Shown here: in pieces, positions 1-8,196 of the stretch
Layout: each line of letters begins with the position of its first letter
Position numbering within the stretch: the first letter of the stretch is position 1
Assembly (NCBI RefSeq): GCF_024227715.1
Contig: NZ_CP100449.1
Span: 124,001-188,000, forward strand
Reading direction: 5' to 3'
Origin: Halomarina litorea
GTDB taxonomy: Archaea > Halobacteriota > Halobacteria > Halobacteriales > Haloarculaceae
DNA length: 64,000 nucleotides
Notes under the pieces: generated by a model
What the model was told of the DNA's origin: nothing
What the model saw: only the letters and a program-made list of their open reading frames with translations
Databases searched by the model: none
Program-made: the position numbers and the translations under genes

Positions 1-80
1 TCCACGAACTCCCGCGCCGTGTCCCGAATCATCCGCTCCTCCGCGCCGAGGTCCGCTTCCAACCCCACGTAGTCGAGCAT
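1..80 (-). CDS. Acyl-CoA dehydrogenase, N-terminus only (cut by window edge)
   Basis: Reading leftwards from the ATG at 80, the protein begins MLDYVGLEADLGAEERMIRD and continues TAREFV before the window ends. This is the typical start of a haloarchaeal acyl-CoA (glutaryl-CoA-like) dehydrogenase, a flavoprotein that desaturates acyl-CoA thioesters. An A/T core at about 101-108 lies 26 bases upstream, which fits a leaderless transcript starting at this ATG. Only 26 complete codons are visible, so the subfamily and the catalytic residues cannot be checked. Confidence 0.65.
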   Translation of the reverse strand, partial: MLDYVGLEADLGAEERMIRDTAREFV

Positions 81-162
81 ACCGGAAGGAACGACCGGGC
101 GGTTATGAACCTGTGGAAACTGGCATCGTCTCGTGACTTGACGATGGAAAGTAATCGAGGAG

Positions 163-648
163 TCAGGAGAGCTGGTCGGGCGAGAGGTAGTTGTCGACGT
201 TCGTGTAGCGCTCCGTCTCGATGGAGTAGTCGACCGACTCGACGGCGGGGAGTTCCTCCACCTCGCGGACGAGGCGGTCGACCTCGCTGTTCGAGGCGGC
301 CGTCGCCACCGCGTAGATGTCGTAGGAGCCGACGCCGCGACAGACCAGCCAGAAGGGCATCTCGGAGACTGCCGCGAGCGCCTCGGACTTCGCGTCGGGG
401 TCGTCGCTCACGGAGATGGCCAGTCTGACGATCTCCCAGTTGTGCTCGCTGGGCGCGAGGAGGAAGAAGATGGACGTCTGCTCGAAGAGCTTCGAGACCC
501 GGTAGCGGACGCCCTCGCTCGACATCTCGTAGCCCTCTTCGGCCACTCGCTCGGCGATGTCCGAGTACGGCGCTCTCGGGTCCGACGCCAGCACCTTCAG
601 GATGAGGCGGTCGAGTTCGTCGAGGTCGTCGATCTTCCGGTTGGCCAT
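163..648 (-). CDS. Lrp/AsnC-family transcriptional regulator
   Basis: The 161-residue protein has an N-terminal winged helix-turn-helix (about residues 8-60, starting DDLDELDRLILKVL) and a C-terminal RAM-like sensor domain (about 75-150). This is the usual size and order for Lrp/AsnC regulators, which bind DNA as dimers or octamers and sense amino acids or other small molecules. The ATG at 648 was preferred to an upstream in-frame start at 690 because MANRKIDDLDELDR is the normal family start and an A/T core at 671-680 lies about 27 bases upstream. It lies between catabolic genes and may control them; that role is inferred from position only. Confidence 0.85.
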   Translation of the reverse strand: MANRKIDDLDELDRLILKVLASDPRAPYSDIAERVAEEGYEMSSEGVRYRVSKLFEQTSIFFLLAPSEHNWEIVRLAISVSDDPDAKSEALAAVSEMPFWLVCRGVGSYDIYAVATAASNSEVDRLVREVEELPAVESVDYSIETERYTNVDNYLSPDQLS

Positions 649-740
649 ACGAGGGACGCTCGCGCGCAGGGGCAAACCGCTGTCGGTCACTCTACGTCAG
701 TCCACGGACGGGCGACGGTCGGCGAGTCGCCCCCACCCCG

Positions 741-1199
741 CTACTCCCGCGGCGGGAGGCGGGCCCTCGCGGACCCCGTGACCACTGCCTCGCCGTCGGC
801 GACGGTGACGACGAGGTCGACTTCGACGACGTGGCTCCCGTCGTCGGCCTCCTCGATTCCGACGACCTCGCCCGTCGCACGGACGGTGTCGCCGGGGAAC
901 ACCCGCGACTGGAACCGGGTGCTGAACGCCTCGATTCGGTCGAGGCCGAACCAGTCGGTGACCTGCGTGGCCGCGAACCCCGCGGTGAGCATCCCCTGTC
1001 CGAACACGGAGGGGTTGCCCGCGCCCGTCGCGAACGGTTCGTCGTAGTGGATGGGGTTGAAGTCGCCGCTGGCCCCCGCGTAGCGCACGAAGTCCTGCCG
1101 GGTGAGGTCCTCGACGACCACCTCGGGACCGGTGTCCCCGGCGCTCACGTCGCCGGCGAAGAGCGGCCCCTCGCGCGCGACTGCATCCTGTTCACGCAT
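741..1199 (-). CDS. MaoC-family enoyl-CoA hydratase, catalytic hot-dog subunit
   Basis: The 152-residue single hot-dog protein carries the hydratase motif SGDFNPIHYDE, in which the Asp and His form the catalytic pair of R-specific enoyl-CoA hydratases. Its start overlaps the end of the preceding gene by 8 bases, so the two are probably translationally coupled; an alternative start at 1208 would add MPP. The upstream partner is a FAS1-type hydratase N-domain that lacks this motif. Together they look like a two-chain hydratase that adds water to an enoyl-CoA, with the neighbouring SDR then oxidising the hydroxyacyl-CoA. Substrate is unknown. Confidence 0.85.
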   Translation of the reverse strand: MREQDAVAREGPLFAGDVSAGDTGPEVVVEDLTRQDFVRYAGASGDFNPIHYDEPFATGAGNPSVFGQGMLTAGFAATQVTDWFGLDRIEAFSTRFQSRVFPGDTVRATGEVVGIEEADDGSHVVEVDLVVTVADGEAVVTGSARARLPPRE

Positions 1200-1728
1200 C
1201 GGCGGCACCTCCCTCCCCCGCGGCGTCCCCGCCGTCGTCGACCGCCCCCGCCGTCTCGATGACCGTCGAGCGTTCCGTGAGCACCAGTTCGCCGTCGGTG
1301 TCGGTGTACTCGGTCTCGAAGACGGCGAACGTCATCGTCCCGCCGCGTCGGCCGTCGCGTTCGAACACGTCGGTGAGCGTCGTCTCCCCGGAGAGTTCGT
1401 CGCCGACGAGCAGCGGTCGCTCGAACTCGTAGCCCTGTTCGCCGTGCAGCGAGTACTCGCGCTCGAAGCCCAGTTCGAATCCCCGGTAGGTGTCGACCCC
1501 GTCGGGTCGGTAGCGGGGGAAGAGGACGGTCCGGGTGAACGTCAGCGGGGCGGGGACCGCCTCGTACCCCCGGTTCTCCGCCACTTCCTCGTCGCGGAAC
1601 ACGGGGTTGTCGTCGTGCAGCGAGCGGGCGAACTCCTCGACCTTGCCCGCCTCGACCAGCAGACCCTCCGTCGTCGTCCGAGTCTCGCCGACCATCGCCT
1701 CCAGTTCCGAGAGGGGACGCGTCGGCAT
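1192..1728 (-). CDS. FAS1-like MaoC dehydratase N-domain protein
   Basis: The 178-residue protein matches the non-catalytic N-terminal hot-dog half (MaoC_dehydrat_N type) of two-domain hydratases, including the stretch GYEAVPAPLTFTRTVLFPRY and a later EFERPLLVGDEL. No catalytic D/H hydratase motif is visible, so it probably supplies the acyl-binding half to the MaoC protein encoded directly downstream. Its ATG overlaps the stop of the upstream SDR gene (ATGA), and an earlier in-frame start at 1893 lies inside that gene and is rejected. The last 20 residues are an Ala/Gly/Asp-rich tail. Confidence 0.8.
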   Translation of the reverse strand: MPTRPLSELEAMVGETRTTTEGLLVEAGKVEEFARSLHDDNPVFRDEEVAENRGYEAVPAPLTFTRTVLFPRYRPDGVDTYRGFELGFEREYSLHGEQGYEFERPLLVGDELSGETTLTDVFERDGRRGGTMTFAVFETEYTDTDGELVLTERSTVIETAGAVDDGGDAAGEGGAADA

Positions 1729-2627
1729 CAGAACGCCCTCCCGGTCTTCGTGAGGTCCTCGCCGGCACAGACCGCCTCGCGGAACTGCTCGGCGATGGCT
1801 TCGGCCGTCCACCCCCCGGAACTGACGCCGACGCAAACCGTCTCGGGGTCGGTGACGAGGCCGATTTCGTCGCCCGCCGCCCGGACCGTACACCCGGTGA
1901 CGTCCTCCGCGGCGTCGCTCATCAGGTAGGCGACCATCGGCGCGACCTTCTCGGGGGGCAGTTCCTCGGCGGTGAACGCCTGCTTCTCCTCGGGGATGTC
2001 GGCGATCATCCGCGTGTACGCCGTCGGCATGAGGGCGTTGACGCGCACGTCGTGACGGTGGAGTTCGCGCGCGGCCGTCCGCGTGAGACCGAGGACGCCC
2101 GCCTTCGCCGCCGCGTAGTTCATCTGCCCGACGTTGCCGAGCGCCGACCGACTCGACACCGCGAGGAAGGAGCGCTGGGCGTCGAGGCTATCGTCGCCCG
2201 TCTCGCGGACCGCCTCCCGCCAGTGGGCCGCCGCGGCCCGCAGGAGCGCGAAGTGCCCGCGCAGGTGGACCTGCACGACGGTGTCCCACTCCTCCTCGCT
2301 CATCTTGTACGAGAGGGCGTCCCGGAGGACGCCCGCGAAGTTCGCCACGCCGTCGAGTCGGCCGTGCTCGTCGACGGTGTCGGCGACGAGTTCCCGCGTG
2401 TAGTCGAGCGAACTCACGTCGCCGAAGTGCGCCATCGCCTCGCCGCCGGCCTCGCGGACCGCCTCGGCGGTCGACTCGGCGGGCGTCTCGTCGGCCCCCT
2501 CACCGGAGACGTCCGACCCGAGGTCGTTGACCACGACCGTCGCGCCCAGTCGGCCGAGTTCGATAGCCGCCGCTTCGCCCAGTCCGTGTCCCGCGCCGGT
2601 GACGACGCAGACCTTTCCCGAGAGCAT
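1728..2627 (-). CDS. SDR-family 3-hydroxyacyl-CoA dehydrogenase-like protein
   Basis: The 299-residue short-chain dehydrogenase has the nucleotide-binding motif TGAGHGLG near the start, NFAG at about 100 and the catalytic Ser plus YAAAK (in VSSRSALGNVGQMNYAAAKA). Length and sequence resemble the SDR unit of peroxisomal multifunctional enzyme type 2, which oxidises (3R)-hydroxyacyl-CoA. This fits the two hydratase genes that follow in the same operon. The start at 2627 follows a TATA-like core (GTTTATGCC on the minus strand, about 2654) by 27 bases. The open frame runs further upstream to 3404 but that part is a shadow of the divergent gene. Confidence 0.85.
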   Translation of the reverse strand: MLSGKVCVVTGAGHGLGEAAAIELGRLGATVVVNDLGSDVSGEGADETPAESTAEAVREAGGEAMAHFGDVSSLDYTRELVADTVDEHGRLDGVANFAGVLRDALSYKMSEEEWDTVVQVHLRGHFALLRAAAAHWREAVRETGDDSLDAQRSFLAVSSRSALGNVGQMNYAAAKAGVLGLTRTAARELHRHDVRVNALMPTAYTRMIADIPEEKQAFTAEELPPEKVAPMVAYLMSDAAEDVTGCTVRAAGDEIGLVTDPETVCVGVSSGGWTAEAIAEQFREAVCAGEDLTKTGRAF

Positions 2628-2739
2628 GCTACCCGTGTCTCCGGGGCAGGTGGCATAAACCCACGTGCCGTCCGGTCGCGGAATCGACAGCGGTCGCCCG
2701 CCGGGAAACGCTTTTGTCGGCACTCCGCTCGCGTGTGGT
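2628..2739. promoter_or_regulatory. Divergent promoter region
   Basis: This 112-base gap separates the leftward SDR operon from the rightward hydroxyacyl-CoA dehydrogenase. A minus-strand core around 2650-2658 and a plus-strand core around 2708-2718 (CGCTTTTGTCGG) each sit 27 bases before the respective ATG, as expected for two leaderless transcripts. Confidence 0.55.
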
Positions 2740-3594
2740 ATGGTAGAACGAGCCATCGGTGTCGTCGGCGCCGGCACCATGGGTAGTAACATCGCACAGC
2801 TCGCCGCGCAGTACGGCTTCGACGTCTCCCTGCGCGACGTGGACGAGGACCAACTCCAGCGGGGGCTGGACCGCATCGAGTCCGACCTTCGGGAGGCGGA
2901 AGCGGGCGGCCACGTCGAGGACGCCGCCGGGACGTTCGCGCGGGTCACCGGGACGACGGACCTCGGGAAACTCACCGCCGAGTCGACGCTGATAATCGAG
3001 GCCGTCCCCGAGCGGATGGACCTCAAGAAGTCGGTGTTCGAGGAACTGGACGCCGCGACGGACCCGGACGTCGTCCTCGGGACGAACACCTCCTCGCTCC
3101 CCATCACCGAAATAGCGAGCGCGGCCGAGCACCCCGAACGGGTCATCGGGATGCACTTCTTCAACCCGCCGGTGAAGATGAAACTCCTCGAACTCGTCAC
3201 CGGCCACCACACGAGCGAGGCGACGGTCGACCGCGCGGAGGTGTTCGCCGAGGACGTGGGGCGGGAGTCCATCCTCGTCGACGACTTCCCCGGCTTCGCC
3301 ACCTCGCGACTCGGCGTCGCCCTCGGGATGGAGGCCGCCCGGATGGTCCAGGAGGGCGTCGCCTCAGCCGAGGACATCGACCGCGGGATGGAACTGGGAT
3401 ACAACCACCCGATGGGACCGCTGAAACTCGGCGACTACAACGGCTGGGACGTCCGCCTCGAGATCGGACAGGCGCTAGCCGACGAACTCGGCCGGGACGT
3501 GTTCCACCCGCCCCAGATCGTCCGGAAGATGGTCCGCGCCGGCGACCTCGGACAGAAGACGGGGCAGGGGTTCTACGACTGGAGCGACGAATGA
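2740..3594 (+). CDS. hbd: 3-hydroxyacyl-CoA dehydrogenase (Hbd type)
   Basis: The 284-residue protein has the Rossmann motif GVVGAGTMGSNIAQL at residues 7-21, the catalytic His in GMHFFNPPVKMKLLELV, and the C-terminal motif GYNHPMGPLKLGDYNGWD. Length and order match single-function NAD(P)-dependent (3S)-hydroxyacyl-CoA dehydrogenases such as Hbd/PaaH, which make 3-oxoacyl-CoA in beta-oxidation. The ATG at 2740 is 27 bases after an A/T core; an in-frame start at 2665 is not conserved. It ends in ATGA overlapping the start of a broken enoyl-CoA hydratase, its former operon partner. Confidence 0.92.
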   Translation: MVERAIGVVGAGTMGSNIAQLAAQYGFDVSLRDVDEDQLQRGLDRIESDLREAEAGGHVEDAAGTFARVTGTTDLGKLTAESTLIIEAVPERMDLKKSVFEELDAATDPDVVLGTNTSSLPITEIASAAEHPERVIGMHFFNPPVKMKLLELVTGHHTSEATVDRAEVFAEDVGRESILVDDFPGFATSRLGVALGMEAARMVQEGVASAEDIDRGMELGYNHPMGPLKLGDYNGWDVRLEIGQALADELGRDVFHPPQIVRKMVRAGDLGQKTGQGFYDWSDE

Positions 3595-3803
3595 CGCGCT
3601 ACCCCGCCGCCGACCCGAAGACGCTCGATACGGCGCGGGTCGAACTCGACACGCCCGCCGACCGGGTGGCGACCGTCACCATCGACCGCCCCGAGAAGCG
3701 CAACTCGCTCACCGAGGCGGTGAAAGGCGACCTTCGGGCGGCCCTCGGGTGGGTCCTGGAGAGCGAGGTCCGCGCCGTCGTCCTCACGGGCGCGGGCGAG
3801 AGC
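3591..3803 (+). pseudogene. Enoyl-CoA hydratase/isomerase, truncated
   Basis: The first ~71 residues are a normal crotonase N-terminus (RVATVTIDRPEKRNSLTEAV, then VRAVVLTGAGE). Immediately after this the sequence stops looking like protein: the frame continues to 4028 but has no oxyanion-hole GG motif, no catalytic Glu region and no C-terminal helices. About 180 of roughly 255 residues are missing. The break is filled by a hairpin-rich stretch. The gene still overlaps the upstream dehydrogenase stop by ATGA, so it was once its operon partner. Confidence 0.75.
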
Positions 3804-4002
3804 ACGCTCGCGGTTCTCGGGCGCTTCACGCCGAAGTTCTCGCTCGGTTCCGAACCTCGCGCCCTCAGAACCGCGCGGCTCACGGGTCACTGCGTCACCG
3901 GCGACTCCGTCGCCGGTTTCCGGCGGGACGGCGGAGTCGTCCCGCCCCATTCCCCGTTCGCCAATCCGAGACTCTCGCTCGCAGGGCTCGCTCCGAGTCT
4001 CG
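3804..4002. other. Hairpin-rich non-coding stretch at pseudogene break
   Basis: This segment carries several perfect short inverted repeats, for example CCGGCGAC-TCC-GTCGCCGG at 3899-3917 and CGGGACG-N7-CGTCCCG just after it. It contains repeated CTCG/GAGCGAG words and joins directly to the truncated crotonase. It has no transposase gene. It may be a small non-autonomous element or the scar of a deletion. Confidence 0.4.
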
Positions 4003-4725
4003 CTACTCCACGACGGCGAACGCCCTGACCGGACTCGCCGTCGCCCCCGCGAGGGGTAACGGCACCGCGCTGAACGTGAACCGGTGTGCAGGAATCGAGT
4101 CGACGTTCCGCAGGTTCTCGACGACCAGCGTGTGCTTCTCGGGGACGTCACGCCGGAGGAAGACGCGGTGGGCCGGCAGCGCGGGGTCGCTCGCCACGTC
4201 CATGTTCCCGCAGTCGATGCCGACCAGCGAGACGTCCCGGTCGTGAAGCCACTCCGCGCCGGCAGCCGAGAGACCGGGGTGCTCGCCGAGGTAGGTCTCG
4301 GGGTCGTCGGGGACGTAGCGGTCCCACCCGGTGTGCAGGAGGACGGCGTCACCCGCCCGCACCTCGACGCCCGCCTCCTCGGCCGCGGATTCCAGTTCGT
4401 CCGGGCCGACGAGTCCCTTCGGGCCGGCGTCCGAGATGTCCAGCCACACGCCCGGACCGTGGCACTCCTCTAAGGGAACCTCGTCGATGGACGCCCCCTC
4501 GGGGTGGACGTGGACGGGCGCGTCGAGGTGCGTGCCGTTGTGCTCGGCGATGTAGACGAAGCCGTTCTTGAACGACATGTCCTCGACGCCCCGCCCGCGC
4601 CACGTGGCCTCGCTGTCCTCGTGGTTCCGCCGCGTCCCCGTGAGAAAGAGCGGACTCCGCCCGTGGGCCGGATGGTTCGGCATCCCCTCCTCGATGTGCG
4701 CCGTCAGGTCGACCAGTTCGGTCAT
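4003..4725 (-). CDS. Cyclase-family metal-dependent hydrolase
   Basis: The 240-residue protein contains the signature HNGTHLDAPVH (about residues 62-72), the metal-binding motif of the cyclase/kynurenine-formamidase (KynB-like) family, and a second conserved stretch VSLVGIDCGNMD. Members hydrolyse amides, lactones or cyclise polyketides, and the substrate is not predictable here. The ATG at 4725 lies 27 bases from a minus-strand TATA-like core (ACTTATCGC, about 4748-4757). Its 3' end runs into the hairpin-rich stretch beside the broken crotonase. Confidence 0.82.
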   Translation of the reverse strand: MTELVDLTAHIEEGMPNHPAHGRSPLFLTGTRRNHEDSEATWRGRGVEDMSFKNGFVYIAEHNGTHLDAPVHVHPEGASIDEVPLEECHGPGVWLDISDAGPKGLVGPDELESAAEEAGVEVRAGDAVLLHTGWDRYVPDDPETYLGEHPGLSAAGAEWLHDRDVSLVGIDCGNMDVASDPALPAHRVFLRRDVPEKHTLVVENLRNVDSIPAHRFTFSAVPLPLAGATASPVRAFAVVE

Positions 4726-4768
4726 GTCCCACTCTGCGAACGGGGCGCGATAAGTGTACCGTGCCGTG

Positions 4769-5965
4769 CTACCGCGGGTCGTGCTCCGAGGGGTGGGCGA
4801 CGTCCTCCTTCACGAGGCGCGCGACGTCCTCCTCGGAGTAGCCCAGTTCCTCCAGCACCTCGCGGGTGTGTTCGCCGCGGGCGGGCGGCCGCTCACCGAG
4901 TTCGGGCCGCTCGCCCGACGCCTGGTAGGGCGCGCCGGCGGTCTGCACGTCGACGTCGTTCCAGAGGTTGTACGAGTCGGTGAGCAGTTCGCGGGCCTGC
5001 ACCTGCGGGTCCTCGGCCACCTCGTCGACGGTCTGGAGGGGGCCGGTCGGGACGCCCGCCTCGGCGAGCAACGCGGTCAGGTCCTCGCGGTCGTGCCGGC
5101 GGAACTCGGCGTCGAGTTCGGCTCGGAGGGCCTCGCGGTGCTCCCAGCGGTCGGCGTTCTCCGCGAAGCGCTCGTCGGTCAGGAGGTCCTCGCGGTCCAG
5201 CCCCCGACAGAGTCGCTCGTAGAGGCGGTCGTTGACGACGCTGAGGTAGAACGGCTCGTCCCCGGCGGCGTGGAACACCTCGTTGGGCGCGAGGCCGGCG
5301 AAGCCCTGCCCGGAGCGCTCGGGCACCTCGCCGGTGCCGGTGTAGTGGGCGATCCAGTAGCCCATCCACGAGACGGCCACCTCGAAGAGGCTCACGTCGA
5401 TGTGGGTGCCCTCGCCCGAGCGTTCGCGCTCCATCAGCGCCGAGGCGAGGAGGAACGCCGCCGTCGTCCCCGTCCCGTAGTCGATGACGCTCGCGCCGAT
5501 GCGGACGGGCGGGCGGTCCTGGTACCCGATGGTGGACATCAGGCCGCTCATGGCCTGCACGACGGGGTCGTAGGCGGGCCAGTCCGTCCGGGGACCGTCC
5601 TGTCCGAACCCCGTCAGCGAGAGGTAGACCACGTCCTCGTTGACCTCGGCGACGGACTCGTAGTCGAGGCCGAAGCGCTCGACGACGCCGGGGCGGAAGC
5701 TCTCGACGACGACGTCGGCGCGTTCGGCGAGGCTCTGTGCGGCGGCCTGCCCCTCCTCGGTCTTCAGGTCGAGCGAGACGCTGCGCTTGCCCCCGAGGTT
5801 GACGGAGGCGAACATCGCGCCGTCGAGCAGGCCCCGGAACGCGTCGCCGCCCGGCGGCTCTACCTTCACCACGTTCGCACCGAGCGTCCCGAGGAACTGC
5901 GTCGAGATGGGCCCGGCGATGGACTGCGTGAGGTCGAGGACGTCGATTCCCTCGTACGGTTGCAT
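4769..5965 (-). CDS. CaiB/BaiF family III CoA-transferase
   Basis: The 398-residue protein starts with the family signature (GIDVLDLTQSIAGPISTQFL, then LGANVVKVEPPGGD) and carries the catalytic Asp in ASVIDYGTG. Length is normal for formyl-CoA/mesaconate/carnitine CoA-transferases, which move CoA between carboxylic acids. A minus-strand A/T core near 5992 lies 27 bases before the ATG, so it has its own promoter. It lies tail-to-head with a second family III transferase; the two are related but clearly diverged. Acceptor and donor acids are unknown. Confidence 0.9.
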   Translation of the reverse strand: MQPYEGIDVLDLTQSIAGPISTQFLGTLGANVVKVEPPGGDAFRGLLDGAMFASVNLGGKRSVSLDLKTEEGQAAAQSLAERADVVVESFRPGVVERFGLDYESVAEVNEDVVYLSLTGFGQDGPRTDWPAYDPVVQAMSGLMSTIGYQDRPPVRIGASVIDYGTGTTAAFLLASALMERERSGEGTHIDVSLFEVAVSWMGYWIAHYTGTGEVPERSGQGFAGLAPNEVFHAAGDEPFYLSVVNDRLYERLCRGLDREDLLTDERFAENADRWEHREALRAELDAEFRRHDREDLTALLAEAGVPTGPLQTVDEVAEDPQVQARELLTDSYNLWNDVDVQTAGAPYQASGERPELGERPPARGEHTREVLEELGYSEEDVARLVKEDVAHPSEHDPR

Positions 5966-6045
5966 ACTCCCACCGAGCGGGCTTCGCTACAAAACAGTAC
6001 CGACGCGTGTCGCCCGGGCGGCAGGTATCGACGGAACCGTCGGGG

Positions 6046-7272
6046 TCAGGTGTCGGCCGGGTCCCAGTCCGGGCGGGCGTCGAGGACCCCCTCGTCGGCC
6101 AGCGCCGCCACCTCCTCGGGCGAGTAGCCCAGCTCTTCGAGGACCTCGGCGTTGTGCTCGCCGAGGACCGGCGCGTGTCGCCGGATGCCGGGTTCGGTCT
6201 CCGAGAGCGACAGGGGCGTGTCCGTGAGGGTGACCCGTCCGAGGCGGGGGTGGTCGACGTCCCGGAACACCTCGCGGGCCTCGACGTGGTCCAGCGCCGC
6301 CGTCTCGTCGACGGTGTAGTGGTGCGCGGCGGGGATGCCCGCGTCGTTCAGAGCGTCGACCGCCTCGTCCGCCCGCTGCTGGCGGAGCCACTCCTCGAAG
6401 ATGGTGGTGAGGCGCTTGGCGTCCGCGAGGCGGCCCGAGTCCGTCTGGTAGCGGGGGTCCTCCCGCAGGTCCTCGCGCTCCAGGAGGTCGCAGTAGCCGT
6501 TCCACATCGTCTCGGAGTACAGCAGGAGCGCGACGCAGACCCACCCGTCTTCGGCCTCGGCGGCCCCGTACAGCATGTCCGGGTTGAAGAAGGCGTTGCG
6601 GCCCGCTCTTGTGGGAACTTCCCCGAGGTTGTTGTAGTACTCGAAGGCCCCGTCCATGTTGTGCATGAGCGACTCCAGCAGCGAGACATCTACCTTCTGC
6701 CCGCCGCCGCCGGCGTCCCGGTGGCGGAGCGCGGCGAGTGCGCTGATGGTCGCGTGACAGCCGGCGTAGTAGTCCGCGAGCGAGGACTGCGAGCGGATGG
6801 GCGGTTGCCCCTCGTAGCCCATGATGCTCGACAGCCCGGAGACGTGCTGGACGATGGTGTCCATCGCGGGTTTCCGCGCGAGGGGGCCCGTCTCGCCGTA
6901 GCCCGTCACGTGGACGTAGACGAGGTCCTCGTTCAGGTCACGGAGGGTATCGTAGTCCACACCGAGTCGCTCCGCGACGCCCGGCGGCCAGTTCTGGACG
7001 AACACGTCCGCGCGTTCGACGAGGTCGTAGATGGCCTCGCGGCCCGCCTCGGTCTTCACGTCCAGACAGAGCGAGCGCTTGTTGCGGTTGAACTGCTCGA
7101 AGGCGGGGTTGAACGGCTTCCCGTCGAGTTCGCGGCGGTCGGTGCGAAACACGTCGCCGCCCGGGCGCTCGATTTTCACCACGTCGGCACCCAGGTCAGC
7201 GAGAAACGTCGCGCAGATGGGGCCGGCGATTGCCTGTCCGCAGTCCACGACGCGCACGTCTGAGAGTGGCAT
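6046..7272 (-). CDS. CaiB/BaiF family III CoA-transferase
   Basis: This 408-residue transferase begins MPLSDVRVVDCGQAIAGPIC and has the catalytic Asp in SSLADYYAG. The insert following the active site is rich in Asn/Tyr (EYYNNLGEVP). It is the more N-terminal member of two consecutive leftward CoA-transferase genes but has its own TATA-like core near 7299. It may activate a different acid from the neighbour, or both may serve one pathway with different donors. The sequence does not decide this. Confidence 0.9.
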   Translation of the reverse strand: MPLSDVRVVDCGQAIAGPICATFLADLGADVVKIERPGGDVFRTDRRELDGKPFNPAFEQFNRNKRSLCLDVKTEAGREAIYDLVERADVFVQNWPPGVAERLGVDYDTLRDLNEDLVYVHVTGYGETGPLARKPAMDTIVQHVSGLSSIMGYEGQPPIRSQSSLADYYAGCHATISALAALRHRDAGGGGQKVDVSLLESLMHNMDGAFEYYNNLGEVPTRAGRNAFFNPDMLYGAAEAEDGWVCVALLLYSETMWNGYCDLLEREDLREDPRYQTDSGRLADAKRLTTIFEEWLRQQRADEAVDALNDAGIPAAHHYTVDETAALDHVEAREVFRDVDHPRLGRVTLTDTPLSLSETEPGIRRHAPVLGEHNAEVLEELGYSPEEVAALADEGVLDARPDWDPADT

Positions 7273-7333
7273 ACCCCACCCTGCGTGGGGGGAGGTATCA
7301 AGGTGTGGGTGACGGGGGGGTGGGGGTCCCGTC

Positions 7334-8110
7334 TCAGTCCACGATGGCGCCCGAGTCGACGTTGATGTCCTGTCCGGTCAGGTTTCGGGCGTGCTCGCTG
7401 GCGAGGTAGGCGACCAGTTCGCCGACGTCGGCGGGGTCGACGATGCTGTCGAGGGGGAGCCGGTCGGTCACTCGCTTTGCCATCGCCTCCTCGTAGGAGA
7501 TGTCCCGGACCTCCGCCTGATTCGATATCATGCGCTCGATACGGTCGCCCTCCACCGCGCCGGGACAGACCGTGTTGACGGTGACGCCGTCGGGGCCGAG
7601 TTCGTGGGCGAGGCTCCGCCCAAAGCCGATGACGGCCATCTTCGACGCCGAGTAGGGCGTTCGCGTCGGGTAGGGGTCCTTCCCCGCGATGGAGCCGATG
7701 TTGACGACGCTCGCCCGGTCGCTCGCCCGGAGGTGGGAGACCGCGTGTTTCACGGTGAGGAACGTCCCGAGGACGTTCACGTCCTGCGTCCCCTGCCACT
7801 CCTCGACGGACACCTCCTCGACGGGCTTGGTCGGCCCGCCGATGCCCGCGTTGTTGACGAGGATATCGAGTCCGTCGAACTCCCCCACACAGGCGTCGAT
7901 GGCGTCCTCCACGGAGGGCTCATCGCTCACGTCGCAGGTGACGACGAGCGTCCGATCCTCGTCGTCGATGCGCGCCGCCGTCTCGCGCAGGCCCTCCTCG
8001 CTCCGCGCCGCCAGCGTCACGTTCGCGCCGTGGTCCACGAGTACCACCGCGATTTCCCTCCCGATGCCGCCGCTCGCGCCCGTGACGAACGCCGTCAGTC
8101 CTTCGAGCAT
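7334..8110 (-). CDS. SDR-family oxidoreductase
   Basis: The 258-residue classical SDR has the cofactor motif VTGASGGIGREIA at residues 8-20, NNAGIGG near 90, and the catalytic Ser with YSASK (NIGSIAGKDPYPTRTPYSASK). It ends with the usual INVDSGAIVD. Such proteins oxidise or reduce 3-hydroxyacyl-CoA, 3-oxoacyl-CoA or alcohols. A minus-strand core (GAGTTAAGCGG, about 8137) lies 27 bases before the ATG. It sits between CoA-transferase genes and a divergent crotonase/synthetase operon, suggesting a CoA-ester substrate. Confidence 0.85.
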   Translation of the reverse strand: MLEGLTAFVTGASGGIGREIAVVLVDHGANVTLAARSEEGLRETAARIDDEDRTLVVTCDVSDEPSVEDAIDACVGEFDGLDILVNNAGIGGPTKPVEEVSVEEWQGTQDVNVLGTFLTVKHAVSHLRASDRASVVNIGSIAGKDPYPTRTPYSASKMAVIGFGRSLAHELGPDGVTVNTVCPGAVEGDRIERMISNQAEVRDISYEEAMAKRVTDRLPLDSIVDPADVGELVAYLASEHARNLTGQDINVDSGAIVD

Positions 8111-8196
8111 ACCACCGCATCGGGGAAGGCCCGCTTAACTCCACCGGGGCCCGACCACCCACAGCGATAAGTCGGCCCCCACCCACGCGCGAACGT

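Noticed and set aside
1728-3404. A 558-residue SDR fusion protein
   Set aside because: The first ~260 residues are the antisense shadow of the divergent hydroxyacyl-CoA dehydrogenase; the SDR starts at 2627 after its own promoter core.
3804-4028. C-terminal part of the enoyl-CoA hydratase
   Set aside because: The residues do not match any crotonase region, the DNA is palindromic, and the end overlaps the convergent cyclase gene.
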